From the NCBI GenBank assembly GCA_963978545.1, contig OZ021723.1, positions 49,430,569-49,494,568 of the forward strand: a stretch of 64,000 nucleotides of DNA, in the 5' to 3' direction. Below the pieces are notes generated by a model, which had not been told where the DNA came from, did no database searches, and saw nothing but the letters and a program-made list of their open reading frames with translations. Shown in pieces: positions 11,004 to 23,156 of this stretch (positions within the stretch are counted from its first letter, which is position 1; every line of letters begins with the position of its first letter). The DNA comes from Linyphia triangularis (Eukaryota > Arthropoda > Arachnida > Araneae > Linyphiidae). The position numbers were made by a program, and so were the translations under genes.

Positions 11004-11024
11004 TTTTAAGACGTTTTGGAACGA
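10426..11024. other. Unassigned AT-rich DNA with a poly-T tract
   Basis: No convincing gene. A poly-T run lies at about 10971-11000. Confidence 0.3.
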
Positions 11025-11234
11025 CTTAAGGCTTGACCATCGATATTGTAGAAGGCCAACCAGCCCGCCATGTTTCACCTTCTACGTCATCAGTGGTGGA
11101 GACAAATTATGGGATGGCGAGCTAAAAATTGTATAGAAAGTGGATACACTGATCTTCAAATTCTGCTTTTACTAGTCTTTTGATGGTTATTATAGACGAT
11201 TCTTAAGTTTAATATTTGGTGAAAATTTTACAAA

Positions 11235-11391
11235 ATGTCGAGTCATTGTTCCGTTCTAAATTGCAATGGGAACTCCAGAACTGGTCCTAAAGTTTATTAT
11301 GAGTTCAAATTCCCTTCCGATGACAGTGTTAGCCAAAAATGGTGCCGTGCGATACATCAAAAAATTTTGTCCCACAAAATACAGCAAAGTG
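11235..11391 (+). pseudogene. THAP zinc-finger domain fragment (probable first exon)
   Basis: The ORF starts MSSHCSVLNCNGNSRTG and continues to FKFPSD and QKWCRAI, matching the N-terminal half of a THAP C2CH DNA-binding domain: Met-start, C-x4-C, the FPxD motif and the conserved Trp. A donor-like GTGAGT follows codon CAA at about 11392. The expected second half (C-x2-H, HF) may be at 11880-11955, where a frame reads VCELPFHPNNF, but the His at the zinc position is replaced and the phase does not join cleanly. THAP domains occur in host regulators and in P-element transposases. Diverged inverted sequences at about 11030-11105 and 13385-13460 flank the region, suggesting a decayed P-like transposon. 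Confidence 0.6.
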
Positions 11392-11593
11392 AGTGTAACT
11401 TTTTAATAAAATTTTTAATATGTTTTTAAATATAAGTGTAATATAAGTAAAATATAAGTGTATAATTTTTTGAGAAGTTGTTATTAAAGTGCTGAAAAGA
11501 AATACTAACTATTTACAATAGTGATAACTTTTCTTTGACTTCAACTTTTTTGTTATTATTTTTCAAATGAAAGTTTAGGAAATAATCTTTGGT

Positions 11594-11750
11594 AAAAATT
11601 CCAAGTACGGTATAAATTCTGCACCAAAGTGATTTTCGCCAATAACCATTTTTTTAATAAAAAGTGGACTACCTATGGTATCCATAATTTGATGTGGGTT
11701 TTATGAAACCAATTCTTATCGCAGAATCCGTACCGTACTTTGAAGTTTTA
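11594..11750. mobile_element. Small MITE with inverted ends
   Basis: The block begins near AAGTACGGTATAAATTCTGC and ends with a reverse-complement-like GCAGAATCCGTACCGTACTT. A related copy lies at about 54148-54303, with both ends and parts of the middle (GTGATTTT.GCCAA, CTGCCTATGGTTGCCATAATTT) conserved. It has no coding capacity. Confidence 0.6.
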
Positions 11751-12032
11751 CCCAATCTTAACTAGCATTTCAAAATGACCAACATAAAATAAAAGTTAAA
11801 CGTGGAATCTTTTTCTTATTTCAATGTATGTTTTGTTAAAAATTTGATAGAAATGTTTACAAATTTTTGTGATCTTATTAAGGTATGCGAGCTGCCTTTT
11901 CATCCAAATAATTTTGTATGTTCAAAAGAGGCACTTGATAAGAAGACTGGATAAGATTAGTTTTTCTAAGGTGACAGTACCTGCTTTTCCTGACAAACAT
12001 TGCGAATTGAAAAAAATAAGTATATATTATAT

Positions 12033-12934
12033 TGTTGCGTTGTACGGGTTCGAAAGATTTGACGCCAAAGCAGATCAAAACTTGCAGAAATTTATTCCAA
12101 AATAACTCTTCACAGTTTTCTTACAGCTCCAGAACTTCTCGTTATAGTAGACACAATACAGCTCTTTTCACCTCAATAGAGCACAAAACAGCAGTTAAAA
12201 ACTTGACAAACAACTGCTAAATCGCCGCAAAAGACAATGCAATACAGTTCAATCAGTATCTCCAGTCAACTAATTCAGTGACTCAAAATCCAAGAACTAC
12301 TCAAGTCAGGAATACAGCTCTCACAATGAACGTTGAGAGACAACTAACTCAGTGACTCAAAATCACTAACTAACTACAGTCGACTCACCAGTCAACTAAT
12401 TCAGTCACTCAAAATCCGGACTCAGCTAACAACTAGCTCCGTGACTCAAAATCAGTCAACAACAACTAACTAACTAACTAACCCCACTCACGGCCGTGCT
12501 TATATAGGGGAGGCGGCGAACATTCTTGAGACTTCTAGAGGTAGATGTTTGGAGAACTTTCCCGATAGTAGTCGAAAAGACCTATACATGTACATGGGGA
12601 TACATGTACCGAAAATGTCGCCAAATGGTCGCCAAGTTTGGCGACATTTGGCGATTTCTCGCCAAATTTGGCGACAAAAATTAGTCGCCAAAACCGTCGC
12701 CAACTTGGCTCAATCTCTCCAACTTGGCGAGATTCCCATTACCATAATATTAAATGCCCTGCCCCTTGAAACTCGCTTCCCAGAGTTACCTCTGTAAAAC
12801 CCGTTATCAAGCGATAACACCTCTATTGCCGGGAAACAAACCATTGCATTGCCTTATGCGGAATGTACAGAAATTTATCTATTTACAAAATTAACACTAC
12901 GAAATATTTACAAATATACAAAAATTCGTAACAA
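12033..12934 (+). mobile_element. Probable solo LTR of a retrotransposon
   Basis: The segment starts TGTTGCG and ends CGTAACA(A), an inverted TG..CA pair typical of LTRs, with TATAT-like sequence on both sides. It contains a TATA box at 12501-12506 preceded by repeats bearing TGACTCA (12279, 12353, 12442 and a variant at 12405), giving a U3-like layout. A run of CGCCAA/TTGGCG motifs follows at 12608-12732. No internal retroelement genes are adjacent, so it is probably a solo LTR. It splits the THAP region. Confidence 0.6.
12501..12506 (+). promoter_or_regulatory. TATA box of the solo LTR
   Basis: CTTATATAGGGG lies in a locally GC-rich promoter-like context, downstream of the TGACTCA repeats and about 470 bases from the LTR start. 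Confidence 0.45.
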
Positions 12935-13493
12935 TATATATTTCCTCCAAATGAAGATTTTCTCTGAAAATATGAGCCTTGAATTTAGTTGTGGTATTCA
13001 ACCTGTTGTATTATTTGTGTTTTATTTATTGTGTATATTTGTTGTGTTTTATCAAGTGTAAATATCAATGTTTTGAATTAATATTTTTCTTGTTTCCTTT
13101 CACATTTCAAACATTTAGAAATGTTTTAAAAATACTTTTGAAAAAAAAACATAAAAACAAACATAAATTATACTTGATCGTACTTATACTGGAATAGACG
13201 AAGTTTAGAGCTTCAAGTTATACAAAATTAGTATTTTAAGATGTAGAAATAATCTTATTTATTTCATTGTGAAAGAAATAAAATAATCCAATTGCTTGAA
13301 ATATCTGTACAAAACGTAAAACAAGGAAGATAGTATATTTCGTCACACAAAAATACTGCTTTCCCTTACTAATTGAAAGGAAAAGTGTATCCACCACAGG
13401 TGACGTTATCATACTTCCATACTAGTTGGATGGCCTTCCGTAATATCGGAGATCACGCTTAAAAGTAATTAGTCCGGGAGCAAATGTAATTCC

Positions 13494-13553
13494 GTAGACC
13501 ACTTCATGATGCAAACATGTGGGGGGTGTCATTCGCTTCGTATGAATGCGTAG
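13494..13553 (+). repeat. Copy of a 60-bp sequence inverted relative to 25305-25374
   Basis: About 60 bp including CCACTTCATGATGCAAACAT and GTCATTCGCTTCGTATGAAT recurs on the opposite strand at 25305-25374 with few mismatches. The right-hand copy overlaps the first recognisable codons of the nuclease-like gene. The pair could be remnants of the ends of one large element, or coding sequence duplicated in inverted orientation. Confidence 0.6.
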
Positions 13554-13814
13554 AAAATGAAATTCGATGGTAGGTATCTGGCATCCCAGTATGTGCAGCG
13601 CTACAATCGAAAATCCAAAATGGCCGCCTCCTTACCACCTAACGTACGTTTTTGCCGAATAATGGCTTCTCAGCTCATTTTATCAACTAATTGACTGTTA
13701 AAAAACTTGTAAGAAATAATATTTCTTTTCCAATAGTATATAACACATGCATGTTAGGTTAAATTAAGAAAATCGAAATGGCTGCCGCATTGCGATCTTA
13801 AGTACGTTTTTCAG

Positions 13815-14002
13815 GTTGGTTGGTTGGTTGGTTTGTGCGCTCAGCAACCAATACTTGTGCACAGTAATCGCTAATGATTTCGGGACCTGCAGCTTAACGT
13901 GGATTTCGAAGCACAAAGAACATCTATGCCTAACCCGGGATTCGAACCCGGCACCCTTGGCATGCGAAGTTAGAGCGCTAACCACACAGCCATCAAGTGG
14001 AC
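13815..14002 (-). mobile_element. Full-length tRNA-derived SINE with (AACC)n tail
   Basis: On the minus strand the element opens with a tRNA-like head: A box TGGCTGTGTGGTTAGCG (about 13976-13992) and B box GGTTCGAATCC (13938-13948). It ends in AACC repeats, seen as GGTT repeats on the plus strand at 13815-13832. A 14-bp duplication, AGTACGTTTTTCAG/AGTACGATTTTCAG, flanks it at 13801-13814 and 14003-14016 with one mismatch. The head looks like a tRNA but it is a mobile repeat, not a functional tRNA gene. Confidence 0.9.
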
Positions 14003-14193
14003 AGTACGATTTTCAGAGTAATAACTTCTCAGTGTGCTTTATTCACTTGTTGACTGTTGGGAAAGTGTAGGAAATAAAATAATTTTTAAACTGGTTTATC
14101 TCAAAATTCAAGATGGCCGCTGCATCACTATTGCCGGAACGTCTTTTCAGAATAATAACTTTCGAGTGCGCTATATGAACATATTGGTTATTA

Positions 14194-16728
<2,535 letters not shown>

Positions 16729-16760
16729 GGTTATTAGAAACCTTTTTGGAAATAAAAAAG

Positions 16761-16948
16761 CTTTCTGACAGTAATAGCACCTTTACATTATCACTTCAAG
16801 ATTTAAAATTCAAAAGGACACCATTATTGGGCATCTCTTTGGGACTCTAATAATAGTTTCCACATTACATTGTAAGATAAATGTAACAGTGTAATGGTTT
16901 TTTATATGCAACAAATGGTGTAAAAAATATCAAGATTTTTCATGATCA
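16761..16948. other. Probable 3' flank/UTR of the nuclease-like gene
   Basis: A short AT-rich stretch between the tandem repeats and the stop codon of the Cys-rich C-terminus. Nothing else is recognised in it. Confidence 0.3.
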
Positions 16949-17281
16949 TTAAGTTAAATTAACATCATCTTCCTCATTATCATTCATGATTAGGTCAACA
17001 ATTTTAGTGTTGTCTTGTAAGTCATTATCTCCACCACATGAGCACATCTCTGTGCAAGGCAGATTGTTGAGATTGCATCGGCAGGGAAGGAAACACCGAC
17101 GCTTTAGACAAGAGCACTTAGTCAATTCTAAAAGCCCATGCTCAGCACAAGGTTGTTCTGTACACGTAATAGGCTCAAATTTCCCATCCACAAGCGACCA
17201 GCCAAAATCAGTATGTTTAGGTATGTCAGAATGCTGTCGAGTATCTTGTGCCGAAATCATTGCTTGGAAGTGAGCACGCAA
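16949..17281 (-). CDS. Cys-rich C-terminus of the nuclease-like transposon protein
   Basis: This is the longest uninterrupted piece of the gene (110 codons). It starts in RAHFQAM and holds at least 12 cysteines in pairs such as CSC, CRC and CSCGG within about 40 residues, then an acidic tail (NDNEEDD) and the stop. Such a tail probably binds zinc and perhaps DNA, like CXC-type domains. It is the true C-terminus because a single stop follows and nothing similar lies beyond it. Confidence 0.7.
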   Translation of the reverse strand: MRAHFQAMISAQDTRQHSDIPKHTDFGWSLVDGKFEPITCTEQPCAEHGLLELTKCSCLKRRCFLPCRCNLNNLPCTEMCSCGGDNDLQDNTKIVDLIMNDNEEDDVNLT

Positions 17282-18524
17282 AAGACCTGGATAGAGAGAT
17301 GCTTTTGTTGGTACAAGATGTTCCCCAGTCTTTTGTTTTTTAGTGAAGAATCACCATCTTTCCTCCTCAATGTCTGTTATTTTGGTTCGCGGTACATATG
17401 CCTAACAAACGAATGCCTCTAACATTTGAAAATAGTTTCAGAATGACCCATAAGGCCCAGAGCAGCTATAATGTCATCACTAGCTGCATAAAAAGCATTT
17501 CCCCATGCAATTTTTCCTTTTCCAGCACATGATCCAGTGTTATCAGCACCAGAAATGGTAGTGCTGAAGCCTTAACGAGCCCTAGCATATCACAGATTGG
17601 CTGAAGATGAATTAACCGCTTGATTCTGCTAGTACTCAGAATTATGCAGGATTCTCTTGGAAGTATACAAGATATCTGTAACAAGCAAGTACCAATACAT
17701 CTGTGTCTGTAGAGTATATGTAACTCGTAAAAATGCCCCTGGAAGAAATATGTATACTATGAAAAATTTTGTTAGTATCTGCTTCCTCCTACGTGGTTAC
17801 AAAACACGACATGTCCATATGGCTTGTATTTGCATGATTTCTCCAACTACAAACAAATTGTTTATTATTCTTGACTGTATCGTCCATAATCTTCGATGGC
17901 AGGTATTCTGTCAGTTCATCCTTTGTCATTTCGTGCAAAAGTAACTGATGTGCATGGTTAATTTAAGCAAGGGCGTACATATATGGGAGGGGCCCAGGGG
18001 GTCCTGGCCCCTCCCGAAATCAGGAACAAAAAATTAAAGTAATAAGTAGTTATTATTTGCGTTTGTTTGCAAATAATTTCCATTCTCTTAGCTTCCCAAA
18101 AATAAAAAAAGTTTATGGCACCAGAATAAGTAGTGAAATTAAAATATGTATAATGCAGGTGAGGCTTTGGCATTTTATCTGTAGCTCTGTTTATTCAATA
18201 GTGTGCTTTTTAAATAGGTGTGTATCTGCAATCCTTTGTATTATGCTGTTGTGGAATCTTAGTTTGCTTTATTAAGTTAATGGTATTCATAATGAAGCGA
18301 TAAAAATTCTATTCAAAACTGTTTTGTAAAAAAATATCGTGTAAATAAGCAGTGAAGGCTGAAGTTGCCTGTGTCAGTAGCAATTTTCCTTTTGACATCG
18401 CAAATTCTAGTACCATTGATCCAGCATCAGTTGCGGAGGATTTAAACAAATAAAGAAAAATTTAACTCTTAGAAAATGCATGGAACCTTTATACAAATTT
18501 CTTTCTTCTTCTACACTAGACTAC

Positions 18525-20345
18525 AAAATTAATGGATATTTCAGTTTTTCCCTAATAACTTCTCACTGGAGCAGCATAGATACATGAAATTCACATTACA
18601 GAGGCATCTTTACGTAACATGACGATAAGTAAGACAACTCAGTGGCAAATTGAAATGCAAAGTGTACAATAGACAGGGGCCGATTTAGAAATTTGATTAC
18701 TATAGGCACATCATAACAGATGCCCCCCCCCCCCCCATCGACAATTGTTGGAGTTATTTAAATATTAATTGACAATTTAGAATACCGCCTATTGCTGTCC
18801 GTGATTAAATTAATGATGAGATATTAATATTTTAATAACTGATAAGAATTATTAAAATTTATTCTTGTATTTTATGGCATTGATCAAGTGCGCTGAACAT
18901 AATATTGATAGTTGCATACTAATTCAGGATTTTAAATAAATTGAGTAGCATTAGTGTGCAGTTGACTTTTAGTGTAAAACATGATCTCCCCTGTCATCAG
19001 TGTTTACTCGGCACTGTATTCTCATACTTGACATGAGTTTCTTGATTTAATTCTAGTGGCTAAATTACTCGTCCAGTCTTTTTAACTGTTTGCAAGTGAT
19101 GTAAAGTTTCCAATACATTAAATCTTTACAAAATGCCTATCGTAGAAGCGTCCAAATCATATTTGATGAAATTCGGATTAGAGAAATGATCTGGATTACT
19201 TATAGGGGCGATATTCATACTTTTTTTAATAATTTATTCAAAGCAAAAGTGAAACAAAATTTACTCCAAGTAACAATAAATGCTATTTAAAACCCAATAT
19301 TTCACCGTTTAAAAATTTGCCTGGATCAAGTTAATATAATCACAGTGAAAAAGTTGAATTCAATTATCTCTTGCTCTCTTAAAAGCACCTAAAGAACAAA
19401 TTTTTTAACATTAGATACTTTTTACTGAAAATAATTTTTTCAATCTCTTGAGTAATAATGGACGTCAGAGGTTCTAAAGAAAGGTGGAAAAACGATATTA
19501 CTTGGTAAACACCAAATCAAGTTAACGATTTGGTGGGAAAAAAGTTTTGGTCTTTGGGTACAACCCAAGTAGTAGCATGACGTGATAAATGACGTAATTT
19601 TTAGGGCATCTTTTCTCGAATGACGTTATTCAATAAAAAATCACGTCAGTTTTGACGTCATTTAATGGTCATACAAACTGACGTTCCTAAAATGACGTAA
19701 ATTTTTTGGTCATCATATGATGCACATTTTTTTTTGAGTCATGAAATGACGTCTTTTTATAAATAATAAATTACTCAAATAATTTTGGGTCACAATATGC
19801 CGTCATTTTTTAGTCATCATATGATGCGAATTTAACTTTTATTATTTTTTATACGAGCCCATGGAAGAATACACACTTCTACTTGTGAAGACTACTTGTA
19901 TGACAATTTTATTTTAATAAACATGTAATATTCGTCGAGTATCTACTACAACCAGAAAATAAATAAAAATAATAGTACAACAAATAGGTGAGTAAGTTTA
20001 GGTAAGTAATCTGACTGAGCAATTTAGTCACAAGAATTCATCAAGAAACTCATGTTAAGTGTGAGAATACAAAGCCAAGTAAACACTGATGACAGGGGAG
20101 ATTATATCTCACATTAAAAGTCAACTCCATGAGTTGTGAGATTTTTAATGTGAATGCCTTTTTGCAACTGCTCTCTAATGGTACTTCATGCTTTTGCATG
20201 TGTCCCCACTGTGCACTTTGCATTTCAATTTACGACTGAGTTGTTTTACTTATCGTTTTGTTACATAAAGATGCCTCTTTGATGTGAATTTCATGTGTCT
20301 ATGCTGTTCCATTGAGAAGTTATTAGAGAAAAACTGAAATATCTT
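18525..20345. repeat. Internal inverted duplication inside the hAT element
   Basis: Segment 18525-18672 is the reverse complement of about 20205-20345, and 18958-19085 is the reverse complement of about 20010-20135. Order and spacing are mirrored, so the element's middle is a giant hairpin of more than 250 paired bases. The central part (19090-20000) is single copy and includes the TGACGT block. Confidence 0.8.
19573..19830. repeat. Cluster of TGACGT (CRE/ATF-like) motifs
   Basis: Seven TGACGT and two ACGTCA hexamers occur between 19578 and 19760, several as ATGACGTAA or TGACGTCA. ATCATATGAT palindromes lie between them. At the left, TTTGGGTACAACCCAA forms a small hairpin. It looks like a MITE or satellite-like insert; no target duplication was identified. 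Confidence 0.7.
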
Positions 20346-20357
20346 TAAATTTTGCAG

Positions 20358-20589
20358 ACCAGTGTAGTAGTTCTAGCTCAAACCATACTACAACTTTTCA
20401 AATTAAATGGCTAGAAGAATTTGAGTGGTTAGCTTATTCTGAAGGAAAATCCCGATCTTTTTGTAAATATTGCGTGATATTTTCACACTCCAAAAGTATA
20501 TTCAAAGGAGTTCACCAAGAAACAAGGAAATTAGTAACACAGGTTTTCAGTAATTTGATAAAAGGAACGAAAATTTTTGATCACTGCTG
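20358..20589 (+). pseudogene. hAT transposase N-terminal exon fragment (TTF/ZMYM-type zinc finger)
   Basis: After an acceptor-like TTTTGCAG the frame reads FQIKWLEEFEWLAYSE, then FCKYCVIF and GVHQETRKL, and ends FDH-C-stop. This matches the N-terminal TTF-type zinc-finger block seen in ZMYM1/DUF4371-like hAT proteins (Trp-Leu-x-Tyr-Ser followed by Cys-x2-Cys). The DDE catalytic domain is missing, so it is a remnant of the transposase exon of the surrounding element. Confidence 0.7.
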
Positions 20590-22033
20590 AAGATAAAGAA
20601 CCAATAGTAGAGATAATGACCTTAAAGACTAATTAATTAACCGAGCAGGTTTTTATTAAAAAAAAGTTATATAAGGAAAAAAGTAGGGGGAGTGAGGAAA
20701 ATAATTTTAACGAGAATGCAATTAAGTGTTTTATAAAATAATCTGCTATCATATAATAAAGCATTAGTTCACTTCAATTATAAAAGTAAGCTGAATATAT
20801 ATAAAAAAAATAATAACTATGTTTTTTCCCAATATTTCATTTAAAACCCCTTGAAAACCATCCTTAATCCTTGAGTGAGAGCTCACTTAAAACATAAAAA
20901 AAACAAGTGCAAATAACGGTAAGTTTGGTCGTATTGGCCCCTCCCGAAATTGTAACCTATATACGCCCCTGAATTTAAGGATGCTTGTTGAGGGATGCAC
21001 TTTGTATTGGATAGGAACCGATTTACCCTGACGTTTCACCCTTGTCAATGTCTTCAGCGAATTCTGTTTGTAGGTGTGAAATATTATGTGAACCTCTTTG
21101 TACATACCAAACTTCATTGGAATTTGTCTGACAAAGTCATCTGCAAGTTTTTCATAAGTCTTGACAGTCATATGTTTATCAATGGAATGCAGCTCAGCCA
21201 TTCCACCAACTACTGCAACAGTGTGTGTGGCTTCATCTACTGGAAATGAATTGAGATAGAATTCGTTTTTCTCATTGAATGAAGGGTTTCAGGAAGCTCC
21301 TCCAGGATACCCATAAGCTTGATTTTTTTTCCGAGCAGTAATGCATACATCCATGTAAGGAAAATAAACCAGGTAGCAATAATGAGAATTGACAACGACA
21401 AAAAGTTGTCTTCAAATTTATAACACACCGACTTCATGATTCAATCATCAGTCTAAGAAATATTGAAAAATCAGCTTTTAACTCTAACACTTTTTCCTTC
21501 AATGTTACTTGAGCATTTTTGAATGATGACTTGCAGGCTTAAGTTTCGCCATTTTCATTGGTACCCAAAACTGTACTAAAGGCTTTGATGGTACTGATTC
21601 TTCTCTTAACTGATTGATCATTTTAATGCGATCCTCAATGAATTTGGAAGGAAAACTCTCACCAATATCAGCAACTGTACACTAGGATGGGCCGAAAAAA
21701 CTTTTTTTCGAAATCGGTTTGGAAATAGTGCGGAAAAGTTGCCTAATGGGTCAATTAGAACACACACAAAATTTCGTCAATTTTGCTCAGTATCTAGCCG
21801 CGCCCCTCTGGCATTGAAAATGTAAAAAGTGACAAAAAAAAAACACTTTTAAGCCCTTTTTGGAAAAAAATTGTAAATTATTTTTAAAAACCGGCATTGG
21901 TATAGCATGGAATAGTTGCCTAATGTATCAGTTGGAACACACAACATTTCGTCCATTTTGCTCAATAATTAGCCGCGTCCCTCTTGCTATAAACAAAAAA
22001 GTGTCTAATCGTAAGATTAGACTTAAGGGATGA

Positions 22034-22080
<47 letters not shown>

Positions 22081-22359
22081 GGTTTTGACATAGCATGGAA
22101 AAGTTATCTAATGGGTCGGTTAAAACACAGACAAAATTTTGCCGTCAATTTTGTTGAATATCTTGACGCGTCTCTCTGGCATCAAAAATGTCCATAACAT
22201 TAAAAAAAAAATGCACTTTTAAGCCATTTTTTGAGCGATTATTTACATTTTTTAAAAAACCAGCATTTGTATAGCATAGAATGGTTGCATAATGGGTCAG
22301 TTAGAAGAAACAAAAAGTTTCATTCATTTTGATCGGAATCTAATGGCGCACGAGATTCC

Positions 22360-22765
22360 AATTCTTCATCTTTTGTACACATTGTAAATGGTGGTTGTGT
22401 TATGGTGTATTTCGATCAGTCGATGAGATCAATATAATCAACGGCATTAAATTTGAGTTCAGGAATTTTGAAAAAGCGTATGTCTTCGGATTTCTTATTC
22501 CTGATGTTCAGGATTCACCTCACTGCTAATTCCCGGATATGTTATTGAGAATCCGTTAGAGTTGCCACGAGCATATTTTCGGAAGGGCAAAATATGCATC
22601 GTTTGAAATTATTCTTGTCTGTTATTTTCTTAACATGGTTAGGCAACTTCCTTGAAAGTGAAATCATCTTCCAGACATGTCTAGCCCCACCGTTAAATGT
22701 GGTTTTATTTTTATTTCGAACCACATTAGGCATAAACCAGAATCACAAAGTTTACGATTATATAC
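22360..22765 (-). pseudogene. Transposase-family fragment, left copy
   Basis: On the minus strand the sequence reads NGGARHVWKMISLSRKLP, then ENMLVATLTD and HIRELAVR, then PELKFNAVDYIDLID. I recognise these blocks from an uncharacterised multicopy protein family in arthropods and other invertebrates whose next block is EPPLT and HTQAVER. Stops occur after SQ and DLID. The last part (about 22360-22470) is duplicated in inverted orientation at 22840-22920. Confidence 0.6.
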
Positions 22766-22839
22766 GAAGCTCATCGGTTGGATGTTCGGTACCGATGTAT
22801 ATTATACATTAGGTACGCTTTTTCATAACCTACCGAACT

Positions 22840-23156
22840 CAACTTTAATGCCGTTGATTACATTGATCTCATCTACTGGTCAAAGTACACCATAACAGAA
22901 CCACCGCTTACAATGTATAGAGAAGATAAAGAATTGGAAGATTTGTAGCAAGAACAAGTTCCTATAAACCTTTTGAGAAGTTTCCATATCACACCCAAGC
23001 AGTCGAGAGATGTGTTAAACTCATATCTGAAGCTTTAAGGAAAGTTTGTGGTGATGCAGCAAAAGACGGTTATATACGGGCTGAGATTCAAGCAAGAAGA
23101 GAACTTCCAACATTTGATTATAAGGGACAATACTATTCTGAAAACTACACTTTATA
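22840..23156 (+). pseudogene. Transposase-family fragment, right copy (C-terminal end)
   Basis: On the plus strand one frame reads FNAVDYIDLIYWSKYTITEP and PPLTMYREDKELEDL, then a stop. After a frameshift it reads FPYHTQAVERCVKLISEAL, then ARRELPTFDYKGQYY, ending at 23156. The HTQAVERCVKL block is the strongest family signature. Together with the left copy it shows that the element derives from one carrying this gene, with an inverted duplication at the middle. Confidence 0.65.

Larger units (their letters stand above)
17968..20971 (+). mobile_element. hAT DNA transposon inserted in the nuclease-like gene
   Basis: The ends are CAAGGGCGTACATATATGG at 17968 and, on the opposite strand, CAGGGGCGTATATAGG ending at 20971. 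The 8-bp target duplication AATTTAAG stands at 17960-17967 and 20972-20979. GGAGGGGCC/GGCCCCTCC subterminal motifs occur at both ends. It contains one plus-strand hAT exon fragment, an internal inverted duplication and a TGACGT-rich block, so it is a decayed, non-autonomous copy. Confidence 0.92.

Noticed and set aside
13930..14000. tRNA-like sequence with good A and B boxes
   Set aside because: It is the head of a SINE: it lacks a full cloverleaf 3' half, continues into a unique SINE body with an AACC tail and is flanked by a target duplication.
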